Shown here in pieces: positions 21,495-30,570 of a stretch of 64,000 nt of DNA. A program made the position numbers and the translations under genes. Numbering within the stretch: the stretch's first letter is position 1; each line of letters begins with the position of its first letter. Under the pieces are notes generated by a model, which saw only the letters and a list, made by a program, of their open reading frames with translations, was not told the origin of the DNA and searched no databases. The stretch is from Prevotella sp. (lineage in GTDB: Bacteria > Bacteroidota > Bacteroidia > Bacteroidales > Bacteroidaceae): the NCBI GenBank assembly GCA_017548275.1, contig JAFZAH010000003.1, forward strand, positions 1 to 64,000, read 5' to 3'.

Positions 21495-22250
21495 CTATTT
21501 TTGGAGGGGTCGTAAGTTATCATAAGATACGCTTTCAAGGAAAAGGGCATGGGGAGGCATACTCTCGCCAGCATCGGTGCGACGGCGAGACTCTACTATA
21601 ACACGGAAATCATCCACAGAGATACGACCGCGCCCCACATCGATGAGTGTGCCAGTGACTGCACGCACCATATTTCTCAAAAAGCGGTTGGCGGTAATCA
21701 CGAAATACCATTGATGATCAGACACTTGCACCCACTCTGCTCGAGACACTTTACAGAGGGTGGTTTTCACATCCGTGTGACTCTTGCAAAAAGCAGCGAA
21801 ATCATCATACTCAAGCAATGTAGCCGCTGCCTCGTTCATCTTTTGAAAATCGAGGTCATAATGTATCTCAAAGGAAAAATGCCTTAGGAAGGGGTTTTTG
21901 CTCGTATGGATGTAATAATGATAAGTGCGGGCTGTGGCACTGAAGCGTGCATGAATATCATCCGGCACTTCCCATATTGTCGCCACAGAAATGTCGCGTG
22001 GTAAAAACCGATTGAGTTTATAAGCCAACTGATGAGCGTCGAGCGGTTGTTCCACATCGAAATGCGCCACCATCTGACGCGCATGCACGCCAGCATCAGT
22101 CCGCCCCGCTCCCGTCACCTCAATATCTGCGCGGAGTATGGTGGAAAGAGCCTGTTGCAACCGCTCCTGCACAGACATGCCATTAGGTTGGATTTGCCAC
22201 CCATGATAATTGGTTCCGTCGAATGACAAATCTATGAAATACCTTTTCAT
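21495..22250 (-). CDS. truA: tRNA pseudouridine(38-40) synthase TruA
   Basis: TruA makes pseudouridine at positions 38-40 of the tRNA anticodon arm. The catalytic Asp is in [11 protein letters not shown] (near residue 52), and the [15 protein letters not shown] start and NRFLRNMVR segment are typical. The start was set at ATG 22250 ([10 protein letters not shown]), giving 251 residues; a longer open frame upstream reads through the promoter. The -7 box ends only five bases before this ATG, so the mRNA is probably leaderless. Confidence 0.93.
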   Translation of the reverse strand: MKRYFIDLSFDGTNYHGWQIQPNGMSVQERLQQALSTILRADIEVTGAGRTDAGVHARQMVAHFDVEQPLDAHQLAYKLNRFLPRDISVATIWEVPDDIHARFSATARTYHYYIHTSKNPFLRHFSFEIHYDLDFQKMNEAAATLLEYDDFAAFCKSHTDVKTTLCKVSRAEWVQVSDHQWYFVITANRFLRNMVRAVTGTLIDVGRGRISVDDFRVIVESRRRTDAGESMPPHALFLESVSYDNLRPLQK

Positions 22251-22255
22251 GGGTG

Positions 22256-22263
22256 CAAAGGTA
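22256..22263 (-). promoter_or_regulatory. Bacteroidetes -7 box directly before truA
   Basis: TACCTTTG on the minus strand, then CACCC and the ATG. With the usual distance of about 5-8 bases from -7 box to start, transcription would begin at or next to the A of the start codon. Confidence 0.65.
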
Positions 22264-22421
22264 GGGAATAAATACGAAATATGACACACTAGATATAAAA
22301 AATACCCACCCCGACCCTCCCAAGGGTGAGGGAAGAGGCTGACTAAAGACATTAATCCCATAAAAAGTGGAGGCAAAGTGCTTACGATTGCTGAATAATT
22401 CTTAAAAATCGGGGGCAAGTG

Positions 22422-22452
22422 TTGGTAAGACTGAATAATTATGCTAATTTTG
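22422..22452 (+). promoter_or_regulatory. Full Bacteroidetes promoter for the M3 peptidase gene
   Basis: TTGG at 22422-22425, a 19-base spacer, then TAATTTTG at 22445-22452. This is one of the two best matches in the window to the phylum's -33/-7 pair. Confidence 0.75.
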
Positions 22453-22501
22453 CATTTTGATAATAAGAAAAATCATTTGATTGAAGAGCGATAACGTTAG
22501 T

Positions 22502-24595
22502 ATGAACGAGCATACCATTATGTCAGAAGAGAAAGAGAAAAGAATTAACCCGTTTTTTGAGCCTTATCAGACACCGCATGACACGGTGCCCTTTGACCGT
22601 ATCCGTCTGGAAGATTATGAGGAAGCCATGATGGAGGGCATCCGTCGTGACAAGGAGTATATGGAAAAGACGGTGACGAATCCCGCCAAGCCCACATTTG
22701 ACAACACAATGATTTCCGACCCAAAAGACCCGGAAGGCTATTATGACCTGCTGGAGCGTGTGACGACCGTGTTTTTCAATATGCTGAGCGCCGAAACCAA
22801 TGACGAGATGGACGCTCTGGCTCAAAAGATGCAACCCATTCTGACCAAACATGCCAATGACATGAGGCTTGACAAACGGTTGTTTGAGCGCGTGAAAGCC
22901 GTTCATCTGCATCACCGCCGTCTGACATTAGAGGAGAAAAAACTGCTCGACAACTCATACGAGGGATTTGTCCGCTCAGGCGCTTTGCTCAGCGACGAGG
23001 ACAAGGAACATTTGCGTCAACTTACCGAAGAGGCAAGTATGATGACCCTTCAATTCTCGCAAAACCTGTTGAAAGACCGTAAGGCATACACCCTCCACAT
23101 CACCGACGAGTCACAGTTGGACGGTCTGCCTGACACTGCCTGCGAAGCGGCTGCTCTGGCAGCCCAAGAAGCGGAGAAAGAGGGTTGGCTGTTCACGCTC
23201 GACGCTCCAAGCATGGGGCCGTTTATGAAATACTCCACCCAGCGCGAGTTGCGCCGTGAGATGTACATGGCGTACAACACTCTCTGCACGCACGCCAACA
23301 GCGAGAACAACCTTGACATCTGCAAACGCATCGTCAACCTTCGACGCGAGGTTGCCCAACTGCTGGGTTATCGCACCTACGCCGACTATGTGCTGAAACG
23401 GCGCATGGCGACAAATAAGCGCAATGTATATCATCTGCTCGATGAATTGATTGACACCTATAAACCCACAGCCGTTAAAGAAATGGCGGAGATAGAGAAA
23501 ATGGCGAAAAAGATGGAGGGAAAAAACTTTCAGTTGGAGCCTTGGGATTTCGCCTTCTACTCTCACAAACTCCAGATGAAAAAATATGACTTGGACGCTG
23601 AGATGTTGCGTCCGTATTTTGAGTTGTCGCGCGTGATAGACGGTGTTTTCGGGTTAGCCAACCGTCTGTACGGCATCACGTTCAAGGAGAACAAAGAGAT
23701 ACCCGTGTATCATCCCGATGTGAAAGCATACGAAGTGTTTGACCGCGACGGCAGTTATCTGGCAGTGTTCTACGCCGATTTCCATCCGCGCAAAGGTAAA
23801 CAAGGCGGCGCGTGGATGACCGAATATCAAGGACAATGGATAGACCATAAAGGCGTGAATGTACGTCCCCATGTCAGCGTGGTGATGAACCTAACTAAGC
23901 CCACAGCCGAGAAGCCCGCGCTACTGACTTTGGGCGAGGTGGAGACCTTCCTGCATGAATTCGGCCACGCCTTGCACGGTATGTTTGCCAACACCCGTTT
24001 TGAGAGTTTGTCAGGCACCAACGTGTTATGGGATTTTGTGGAATTGCCATCGCAGTTCATGGAGAATTACTCCATAGAGAAAGAGTTTCTCCGCACCTTT
24101 GCCTTTCATTTCGAGACAGGCGAGCCTTTACCCGATGAACTTATCAGGCGCATTGTAAAAAGCCGCAACTTCATGACCGCCTACGCATGTATGCGCCAAG
24201 TGAGTTTCTGCTTGTTGGATATGGCCTATTACACGAAGAGCAAGCCATTTGACGAGGATATCATCGCGTTTGAGAAAGCCGCTTGGCGCAAAGCCATTGT
24301 CACAAAGCAAATGCCCGGGACATGCATGACCACGCAATTTTCGCACATCATGGCAGGCGGCTACGCCTCAGGATACTACAGTTACAAATGGGCAGAGGTG
24401 CTTGACGCTGACGCATTCAGCGTATTCAAACGCGAAGGCATCTTTAACCAGAAGACCGCTCAACGTTTCCGTGACGAAGTGTTGTCGCGCGGTGGCACAG
24501 AGCATCCGATGACCCTATACAAACGCTTCCGCCGTGGTGAGCCCACCATCGACGCATTGCTGAAAAGGAACGGGATTAAGAGGCGTAAGGCTTGA
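22502..24595 (+). CDS. M3-family zinc metallopeptidase (oligopeptidase A / Dcp type)
   Basis: A 697-residue cytoplasmic peptidase of family M3 that degrades short peptides. The zinc site is FLHEFGHALHGMF (near residue 485), with the third ligand Glu about 25 residues later in the NVLWDFVELPSQFMEN segment, a Dcp/OpdA hallmark. The helical N-terminal half is intact. No signal peptide is seen. The start may be ATG 22502 or ATG 22520 (MSEEKEKR). Its stop codon overlaps the first unit of a heptamer repeat array. Confidence 0.93.
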   Translation: MNEHTIMSEEKEKRINPFFEPYQTPHDTVPFDRIRLEDYEEAMMEGIRRDKEYMEKTVTNPAKPTFDNTMISDPKDPEGYYDLLERVTTVFFNMLSAETNDEMDALAQKMQPILTKHANDMRLDKRLFERVKAVHLHHRRLTLEEKKLLDNSYEGFVRSGALLSDEDKEHLRQLTEEASMMTLQFSQNLLKDRKAYTLHITDESQLDGLPDTACEAAALAAQEAEKEGWLFTLDAPSMGPFMKYSTQRELRREMYMAYNTLCTHANSENNLDICKRIVNLRREVAQLLGYRTYADYVLKRRMATNKRNVYHLLDELIDTYKPTAVKEMAEIEKMAKKMEGKNFQLEPWDFAFYSHKLQMKKYDLDAEMLRPYFELSRVIDGVFGLANRLYGITFKENKEIPVYHPDVKAYEVFDRDGSYLAVFYADFHPRKGKQGGAWMTEYQGQWIDHKGVNVRPHVSVVMNLTKPTAEKPALLTLGEVETFLHEFGHALHGMFANTRFESLSGTNVLWDFVELPSQFMENYSIEKEFLRTFAFHFETGEPLPDELIRRIVKSRNFMTAYACMRQVSFCLLDMAYYTKSKPFDEDIIAFEKAAWRKAIVTKQMPGTCMTTQFSHIMAGGYASGYYSYKWAEVLDADAFSVFKREGIFNQKTAQRFRDEVLSRGGTEHPMTLYKRFRRGEPTIDALLKRNGIKRRKA

Positions 24596-24628
24596 GGTTT
24601 GAGATTTGAGGTTTGAGATTTGAGATTT
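24594..24628. repeat. Heptamer array GAGGTTT/GAGATTT (5 units) at the M3 peptidase stop
   Basis: Five exact 7-base units alternate between GAGGTTT and GAGATTT. The first unit begins inside the TGA stop of the peptidase gene, and the array ends 19 bases before the deaminase gene. Confidence 0.85.
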
Positions 24629-24647
24629 GTTATTTTAATACGGAATA

Positions 24648-25085
24648 ATGGATAAGCAGGAATTATTAGACCATCGCTATCTGCGCATGGCACAGATATG
24701 GGCAGAGAACAGTTACTGCCAACGCCGACAGGTAGGCGCGTTGGTGGTGAAGGATAAGATGATTATCAGCGATGGTTATAACGGCACCCCGAGTGGTTTT
24801 GAAAATGTTTGTGAGGACGAGAACAATGTGACGAAACCCTACGTGCTTCACGCAGAGGCAAACGCCATCACCAAACTGGCCCGCAGCAACAACAACAGCG
24901 ACGGTTCGACCCTGTATGTGACCGCCTCGCCCTGCATCGAATGCGCCAAACTCATCATCCAATCGGGCATCCGTCGTGTGGTCTATGGTGAGAAATACCG
25001 CCTGGAAGACGGCATCAACCTGCTGAAGAGAGCAAACATCGAAGTGAAATATATCAACTTGAACGAAGATGCAAAAGGAGAATAA
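24648..25085 (+). CDS. dCMP deaminase family protein
   Basis: A 145-residue zinc deaminase. The zinc and proton-shuttle motifs are HAEANAI (near residue 70) and SPCIECAK (near 96), and WAENSYCQRRQVGALVVKD is the usual start of the dCMP/ComEB-type family. It probably converts dCMP to dUMP for thymidylate synthesis. It overlaps the protease gene downstream by 17 bases, a coupling often seen in Bacteroidales. Confidence 0.9.
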   Translation: MDKQELLDHRYLRMAQIWAENSYCQRRQVGALVVKDKMIISDGYNGTPSGFENVCEDENNVTKPYVLHAEANAITKLARSNNNSDGSTLYVTASPCIECAKLIIQSGIRRVVYGEKYRLEDGINLLKRANIEVKYINLNEDAKGE

Positions 25086-26799
25086 CAAGAAATGGCTGCC
25101 ATTGATGATGGCTGGTTGCGTCATATTGGGCGTAATTATCGGCACCTTTTATGCCAAGCGCGCTGTGGGCAATCGTCTGCAGATAGCCGGTGAAGGTCCG
25201 AGCCGCATCAACAGTTTGTTGAAAGTCATCAATGACCAGTACGTTGACGAGGTGGACATCAATGACCTTGTGGAGCGTTCCATGCCTAATATCATCGCAG
25301 AGTTGGACCCCCACTCGGTGTACATCAGCGCAAAAGACGTGCAGTCAGCCACCGACGATTTGCGTGGTTCGTTCTCTGGTGTCGGCATCGAGTTCGTGAT
25401 ACGTAAAGATACCGTCCGTGTGCAGAATGTGATCAGCGACGGTCCTGCCGAGCAAGCCGGAATTATCGCCGGCGACAAGATAGTGAGCATCGACGGCGAA
25501 CCCTTCGTGGGCGAGATAGTGACCAATGACGAGGCCGTCCGCCGATTAAAAGGTCCTTGGGGTACGGTGGTGAAAATCGGTGTGTTGCGCTATGGCAGCA
25601 ACAAACCCAAAGAATATGAGGTGACCCGTGACGACATTGTGGTGAACAGCATCAACACATCGTATATGCTGGACAACACTACCGGCTATATGCGCATCAA
25701 GAACTTCGGTGAGAACACATACCAAGAGATGCTTCGCGAACTGTCCATATTGTCGAACAAAGGCATGGAGAATCTGGTCATCGACCTTCGCGACAACAGC
25801 GGCGGTTATATGGACAGTGCCATCCAAATGGTGAACGAATTTTTGCCCGGTGACCGTATGATTGTCTATACCGAGGGGCGCAAATCGCCACGTAAAGACT
25901 ATACCAGCACCGGTTCCGGTCATTTCAAGACATTGCCATTAGTGGTTCTCATCAATGAGATGTCGGCCTCTGCGGCAGAAATCTTTGCCGGAGCCATCCA
26001 AGACAACGACCGCGGCACCATCATCGGCCGCCGCTCGTTTGGCAAAGGCCTGGTGCAACAACAGATACCCTTCAGCGACGGCAGTCTGCTCCGTCTGACC
26101 ATTGCCCGCTACTACACCCCCTCTGGCCGTTGTATCCAAAAGCCCTACAAGCCCGGTCGCGGTTTGGAATATGAGGAGGACCTGATACTGCGCTATCAAC
26201 ATGGTGAGTTCTTCTCGCAAGACAGCATCAAGAACGAAGGTCCCGCTTATAAGACCTCCATCGGTCGTGAGGTATATGGCGGCGGTGGTATCACACCCGA
26301 TATCTTCATCGGTGAAGACACCACCAGCGTGACATCCTATTATTCTGAAGCAGCCATGAAAGGTCTTTTCTTTCAGTATTCGTATGATTATACCGACAAC
26401 AACCGTAACGCTTTGAGCAAATACAAGACGAGTCAGGATTTGATACGTTATCTGAAGAGTCAGAACCTGGTGGAGCGATTCGCCCAATATGGTGAAGCCA
26501 ACGGTCTGAAACGCCGTAACCTGATGATAGAACAGTCGCACCAGTTAATCGAACGGTTTATCATCAGCCGCATCATCTATAACACTCTGGACGAGCAGGC
26601 ATGGATGGAATATCTCAACGCCGATGATCCGACCATCCTCAAAGCGCTGGAGATATTCAAGAAAAAATTGTGGAATCCCGTGAAGAACGCACAGGAAGAG
26701 CAGAAGAAAGAGATAGTGGCAAGCAGAGGAAAAGGCCATGTGTCGCCACCGGGCATCAGCCGCCAAGACAGGAACTGTCTGTTGGTCAGATTAACCTGA
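25069..26799 (+). CDS. S41 C-terminal processing protease (CtpA type) with PDZ domain
   Basis: A 576-residue periplasmic protease with an N-terminal membrane anchor (about residues 9-25), a PDZ domain (about 85-170) and an S41 catalytic domain. The catalytic Ser is in EMSASAAE (near 300) and the Lys in SFGKGLVQQ (near 325). These enzymes trim or degrade exported proteins from a C-terminal tail. It overlaps the deaminase gene at the front and converges on the DciA-like gene at the end with a 14-base overlap. The last 20 residues look unconserved. Confidence 0.92.
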   Translation: MQKENNKKWLPLMMAGCVILGVIIGTFYAKRAVGNRLQIAGEGPSRINSLLKVINDQYVDEVDINDLVERSMPNIIAELDPHSVYISAKDVQSATDDLRGSFSGVGIEFVIRKDTVRVQNVISDGPAEQAGIIAGDKIVSIDGEPFVGEIVTNDEAVRRLKGPWGTVVKIGVLRYGSNKPKEYEVTRDDIVVNSINTSYMLDNTTGYMRIKNFGENTYQEMLRELSILSNKGMENLVIDLRDNSGGYMDSAIQMVNEFLPGDRMIVYTEGRKSPRKDYTSTGSGHFKTLPLVVLINEMSASAAEIFAGAIQDNDRGTIIGRRSFGKGLVQQQIPFSDGSLLRLTIARYYTPSGRCIQKPYKPGRGLEYEEDLILRYQHGEFFSQDSIKNEGPAYKTSIGREVYGGGGITPDIFIGEDTTSVTSYYSEAAMKGLFFQYSYDYTDNNRNALSKYKTSQDLIRYLKSQNLVERFAQYGEANGLKRRNLMIEQSHQLIERFIISRIIYNTLDEQAWMEYLNADDPTILKALEIFKKKLWNPVKNAQEEQKKEIVASRGKGHVSPPGISRQDRNCLLVRLT

Positions 26800-27076
26800 C
26801 ATCTGTGATAACCATGCTGCCGACGGCCTCGTTGAGGCGTCTCACCAATTGTGAGCGCATCATCGAGAGGTCGGCCCTCAGTGCGGGGTTAGAGATATGC
26901 ACGAAGAGCGTCTGATTGCGGATGTATTTCTCGCCAGTGTATTTTGCCACAACATTTCCAGTGACCGTATCCCACGCGTCGATAAGCCGCCGCTGCAGCA
27001 ACGGTGTCTCCAACCCGTTTTCACGTATCACTCGCGGAAGGAGTTCGTCGATAGACAGGACTTTTCTCTTAAACAT
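26786..27076 (-). CDS. DUF721 (DciA-like) protein
   Basis: A 96-residue protein with the DUF721 fold: a helical start (SIDELLPRVIREN), WDTVTGNVVAKYT and beta strands LFVHISNPALRADLS. The family includes DciA, the ancestral loader of DnaB helicase, although these short forms lack DciA's disordered tail. It overlaps recF by 8 bases on the same strand, the usual recF neighbour in Bacteroidetes, which supports a role in replication or repair. Confidence 0.82.
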   Translation of the reverse strand: MFKRKVLSIDELLPRVIRENGLETPLLQRRLIDAWDTVTGNVVAKYTGEKYIRNQTLFVHISNPALRADLSMMRSQLVRRLNEAVGSMVITDVRLI

Positions 27077-28187
27077 CTTTTTCTCCTTTCTTTTCAGTTA
27101 TGACGCCATCGTTCACCTCGAACAGTTTGTAATCGAAATTGCCATTGCCAAGTATTTGGTCAAGATGGTCGCGGTTGGTGTCGGTGATGAAGATTTGCCC
27201 GTATTCATCGCTCGCCACAAGGCGGACTATTTGTTCCACTCTCCGTGCATCGAGTTTATCAAAGATGTCATCGAGCAACAGCATGGGCGTGGTACGGCTG
27301 TTGGTTCGTTTAAGAAAATCAAACTGCGCCAGTTTGAGTGCGATGACAAACGTCTTGTTCTGTCCCTGGCTGCCCTCACGCTTCATGGGGTATCCTCCAA
27401 GCATCATCTCCAAATCATCGCGATGAATACCATGTAAAGAATAACCCACAGCGCGGTCTTTAGCACGGTCGCGCTGTATGACATGCAACAAATCGCCACG
27501 CTGTCCGTGTGACAAGTATTGCAACGCCACCGTCTCGCGCTGGTCGGAGATAGTCTGGTAAATGCGTTGGAAAACCGGTTCCAATTCCTTGACGAACTCC
27601 TCGCGTTTGAGGTAAATCTTCGTACCCTCTTCAGCCATTTGTCTTTCCCAAATATCAAGGAGCAACGGGTCGGGTTCTTCTTCCATTTTCAGCAACGCGT
27701 TGCGTTGTTGCAACGCTTTGTTGTAATTATTGAGCGCCTCGATATAGGTATTGTCGTATTGTGAGATAACCACATCCATCAGTTTGCGTCTTTCCTCGGC
27801 AGCCCCCTCAATGAGAATACTGTCAGAAGGAGAGACAAAGATGAGCGGGAAAAGCCCGATGTGCTCGGACAGACGCTTGTATTCTTTTTTATTGCGTTTG
27901 AAATGTTTTTTCTGCCCACGTTTCATGCCACAATAGACATTCTCTGTGTCGCCCGCCTCGCTAAAATATGCGCCCTCGAGCATAAAAAACTCCTCTCCAT
28001 GGCTGATGACCTGCGAATCAACAGAATGGTATGCACTGCGGCAGAATGACAAGAAATAAACGGCATCGAGAAAATTGGTCTTCCCCACCCCGTTGTGTCC
28101 AATGAGACAGTTGATTTTAGGCGACAAATCGAGTGTCGCCGCCAAAATGTTTTTATAGTTGACTATGGATATTTGAGAGAGGAGCAT
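27069..28187 (-). CDS. recF: DNA replication and repair protein RecF
   Basis: RecF is an SMC-like ATPase that helps load RecA at gaps, with RecO and RecR. The 372-residue length is typical. Walker A is GHNGVGKTN (near residue 30), the signature motif lies in the SQGQNKTFVIALKLAQ segment, and Walker B is LLLDDIFDKLD (near 305). It leads a two-gene minus-strand operon with the DUF721 gene, from a -7 box at 28312-28319. No dnaA or dnaN is nearby. Confidence 0.95.
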   Translation of the reverse strand: MLLSQISIVNYKNILAATLDLSPKINCLIGHNGVGKTNFLDAVYFLSFCRSAYHSVDSQVISHGEEFFMLEGAYFSEAGDTENVYCGMKRGQKKHFKRNKKEYKRLSEHIGLFPLIFVSPSDSILIEGAAEERRKLMDVVISQYDNTYIEALNNYNKALQQRNALLKMEEEPDPLLLDIWERQMAEEGTKIYLKREEFVKELEPVFQRIYQTISDQRETVALQYLSHGQRGDLLHVIQRDRAKDRAVGYSLHGIHRDDLEMMLGGYPMKREGSQGQNKTFVIALKLAQFDFLKRTNSRTTPMLLLDDIFDKLDARRVEQIVRLVASDEYGQIFITDTNRDHLDQILGNGNFDYKLFEVNDGVITEKKGEKDV

Positions 28188-28311
28188 TTCTAAAAGGGAA
28201 GTTAAAGGGGAGATAGAAGGGAGAAAAGGGGGAGATAAAGGACAATTGTCGAATTATAGGAGTTATGAGAGTTATGGGAGCATTGGGAGAATGAGAATTC
28301 CTATTTTTGTG

Positions 28312-28319
28312 CAAAGGTA
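28312..28319 (-). promoter_or_regulatory. Bacteroidetes -7 box for recF
   Basis: TACCTTTG on the minus strand, 125 bases before recF. The leader contains the purine-rich repeat. Confidence 0.6.
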
Positions 28320-28393
28320 AGTTATTTTTCGGGTTTATCCGCCCTAAAACGAAAAAAAAGGGCAATAAATTTCACTATGTGGGAAAATATAAG

Positions 28394-28401
28394 TAATTTT
28401 G
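28394..28401 (+). promoter_or_regulatory. Bacteroidetes -7 box for the TPR-ribH operon
   Basis: TAATTTTG, an exact match, 97 bases before the TPR gene. No FMN riboswitch is visible in the leader although ribH is in the operon. Confidence 0.65.
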
Positions 28402-28497
28402 CCACGCAAAAAATGGGCGCACCTCCCTGACGGTCATTTTCCGGCAAAATCGGAATGCGTCTTATGACAAGAAAATTCAAAAAAAACAACAAAAATA

Positions 28498-29178
28498 ATG
28501 GCAAAAAAGAACCAGAAAGCGACCCAGACCGAAGCGGCTAAGGTAGCAAACAAATCGGAAGAGTTTTTCAACAAACACAAGAAATTGATCCTTGGCGGTC
28601 TCGGCGCCATCCTCCTTATCATCGTGGCAATCATCGGCTACAAGCAGTTTATTGTTAAGCCACGCGAGTTGAAGGCAAACAATGCCCTGGCTAAAGGTCA
28701 GAACATGTTTGGCAATCCGACAGACAGCGTGAGTCTGAAGACATTCTTGTCAGTAGCAGACGAATACAGCAGCACCGACGCCGGCAACCTTGCCAACCTG
28801 TACAGTGGTTTGGAGTATGCCCGTCAGGAGAAATGGGACGAGGCAGCGAAGTATCTCGAGGCTTACAAGCCCGGTGATGACCTGATGGTCAGCCCGATGG
28901 CTATCGTTGCTCTGGGCGATGTTTATGCCAACCAGAAAAAGATGGACGAAGCCGTGAGCACATTCAAGCGCGCTGCTGATTTGGCCAACAAAGCCAATTC
29001 TGAGGGCAAGAGCAACAGTGTGGCTCCGATAGCCCTACGCAAGGCAGGTATCATCCTGTTGGAGCAAGGCAAGAAAGACGAGGCACTCGCAATCTTCGAA
29101 GACATTAAGGCCAATTATCCGCAGAGTCCTCTCTACAACGAGATGGATAAGTTTATTGAATACGCCTCTGTGAAATAA
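28498..29178 (+). CDS. TPR membrane protein, YfgM-like
   Basis: A 226-residue protein with a charged N-terminus, one membrane helix (about residues 33-52) and a periplasmic part made of tetratricopeptide repeats (for example [19 protein letters not shown] and [19 protein letters not shown]). The layout matches YfgM, a companion of the SecYEG translocon and periplasmic chaperones in E. coli. It shares one base with ribH (TAATG), so the two are translationally coupled. Confidence 0.85.
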   Translation: MAKKNQKATQTEAAKVANKSEEFFNKHKKLILGGLGAILLIIVAIIGYKQFIVKPRELKANNALAKGQNMFGNPTDSVSLKTFLSVADEYSSTDAGNLANLYSGLEYARQEKWDEAAKYLEAYKPGDDLMVSPMAIVALGDVYANQKKMDEAVSTFKRAADLANKANSEGKSNSVAPIALRKAGIILLEQGKKDEALAIFEDIKANYPQSPLYNEMDKFIEYASVK

Positions 29179-29654
29179 TGGCTACCTCGATGCACAACCT
29201 GTCGGAGTACGACTTCTCGAAAGTGCCCGACGCCAGCAACATGTGTTTCGGCATAGTCGTGTCGGAATGGAATCCCAGCATCACAGGCGCATTGCTTGAC
29301 GGTGCCGTTCAGACGCTGGAGCGACACGGTGCACTGCCTGAGAATATTCATGTGAAGACCGTCCCGGGCAGTTTCGAACTGGTTTACGGTGCCCATCAGA
29401 TGACCAAGCGCAATGATTACGACGCCATCATCATCTTAGGCAGTGTGATACGCGGCGAGACACCTCACTTCGACTATATCTGTCAGGGAGTGACCTACGG
29501 CATCGCACGTCTGAACGCAGAGAGCGATATCCCCGTGATTTACGGTCTGCTGACGACCGACACACTGGAACAGGCTCAGGAGCGTAGCGGAGGCCGTTTA
29601 GGTAACAAAGGCGACGAGTGTGCCATCGATGCCATCAAAATGGCGAAATTCTGA
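29178..29654 (+). CDS. ribH: 6,7-dimethyl-8-ribityllumazine synthase
   Basis: RibH condenses the pyrimidine from GTP with dihydroxybutanone phosphate, the next-to-last step of riboflavin synthesis. At 158 residues it is of normal size. Typical segments are [44 protein letters not shown] with the catalytic His, and [17 protein letters not shown]. It ends the two-gene operon and is followed by a strong terminator. Confidence 0.96.
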   Translation: MATSMHNLSEYDFSKVPDASNMCFGIVVSEWNPSITGALLDGAVQTLERHGALPENIHVKTVPGSFELVYGAHQMTKRNDYDAIIILGSVIRGETPHFDYICQGVTYGIARLNAESDIPVIYGLLTTDTLEQAQERSGGRLGNKGDECAIDAIKMAKF

Positions 29655-29679
29655 CATTACAGAAGAAAAGATAATTATT

Positions 29680-29730
29680 CCACGGATTTTACGAACTACT
29701 TTTATTCGTAGAATCCGTGGATTTCTTTTT
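29680..29730 (+). terminator. Terminator after ribH
   Basis: A long stem pairs CCACGGATT-TTACGAA with TTCGTAG-AATCCGTGG and runs into ATTTCTTTTT. It shuts the TPR-ribH operon. Confidence 0.88.
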
Positions 29731-29798
29731 GTGGGCGGCGGCTATACCGCCGCATACTGAACGGGACGGAGGAAAGATTATTTACCCATCAATAAAGT

Positions 29799-30419
29799 TT
29801 ACAGATTTGATTTGTTTTTAATGCGGTCTTCCTCGTCTTTGAGGTAACTGTCGTCGATGAAAGTTGTGTCGGCACGATCGTTATGGGTGTCAATTTCATC
29901 CACTTTATAGGAATACTTTCCGTAACGGTCAACAATGAGTTTGAGGGGTATCATCTCATCGCTGAGTTCATCGGGGTCACCCACGCTGCCGGCAAAGAAG
30001 AGGTGGTCATTGTCGGAACCGTCATAGACGAGATTGAGCAATGCGCCTTCTTTTTGGAACTGTGGCGTCAGAATGTCCTTGAAACTATTTTTTGTGAATG
30101 CCTGATTGAAGAACACACTACTGTCGCGCCGCAAAATCTTGATGCGTATGCGATTGTCCTTGTATTTGACACCCTCGCTGGTATGAACAACAGGCATGGA
30201 GTCGATGGCCACGCGATGGATGGAGAGGTGGTACTGCGAATTATTCCACGCCACCACCTCCTCGTAATCATGAACCTCCATGGCATGAACAGCGGTGTCT
30301 GCCGGTGTTTCCGCCTGTTTGGGTATCTTATAGTATTCGCTGTCTTTTTTCTCTTTCGAGCATCCCGCCGTCAGTGTTATGGCGGCAGCGGTGAGTATCA
30401 GTGTGTAAATTCGTTTCAT
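29799..30419 (-). CDS. DUF4738 lipoprotein
   Basis: A 206-residue lipoprotein (lipobox LTAGCS, Cys20) of the Bacteroidales DUF4738 family. The mature part is charged and beta-rich, with Asp/Lys-rich C-terminal residues; function is unknown. It stands alone on the minus strand with its own -7 box at 30443-30450, leaving a leader of about 20 bases. Confidence 0.8.
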   Translation of the reverse strand: MKRIYTLILTAAAITLTAGCSKEKKDSEYYKIPKQAETPADTAVHAMEVHDYEEVVAWNNSQYHLSIHRVAIDSMPVVHTSEGVKYKDNRIRIKILRRDSSVFFNQAFTKNSFKDILTPQFQKEGALLNLVYDGSDNDHLFFAGSVGDPDELSDEMIPLKLIVDRYGKYSYKVDEIDTHNDRADTTFIDDSYLKDEEDRIKNKSNL

Positions 30420-30442
30420 ATAGATTTGATGGTTTATTAGTG

Positions 30443-30450
30443 CAAAAGTA
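30443..30450 (-). promoter_or_regulatory. Bacteroidetes -7 box for the DUF4738 gene
   Basis: TACTTTTG on the minus strand, an exact match, 23 bases before the start codon. Confidence 0.68.
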
Positions 30451-30555
30451 CAAAAAAAGGTTGTAATAGCAAATATTTGACGTATTCTTTCACAGAATTG
30501 TGTTTCGGGTTGAAAGTTTTTCGCGTGTTTTTCTTATAAAATCAGAATAAATGAG

Positions 30556-30563
30556 TATATTTG
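30556..30563 (+). promoter_or_regulatory. Bacteroidetes -7 box directly before the first DUF4230 gene
   Basis: TATATTTG, an exact match, followed by seven bases and the ATG at 30571. Transcription should start at or within a few bases of the start codon. Confidence 0.68.
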
Positions 30564-30570
30564 CAAGCAA

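Larger units (their letters stand above)
28188..28497. other. Intergenic region between divergent recF and TPR genes
   Basis: This 310-base gap holds two divergent promoters and a purine-rich low-complexity stretch (28196-28250, units like GGAGATAAAGGACAATT) that recurs near 31870-31915 and 51395-51430. No gene is seen in it. Confidence 0.65.

Noticed and set aside
28402-28497. FMN riboswitch ahead of the operon with ribH
   Set aside because: The leader is under 100 bases and shows none of the conserved FMN element segments.
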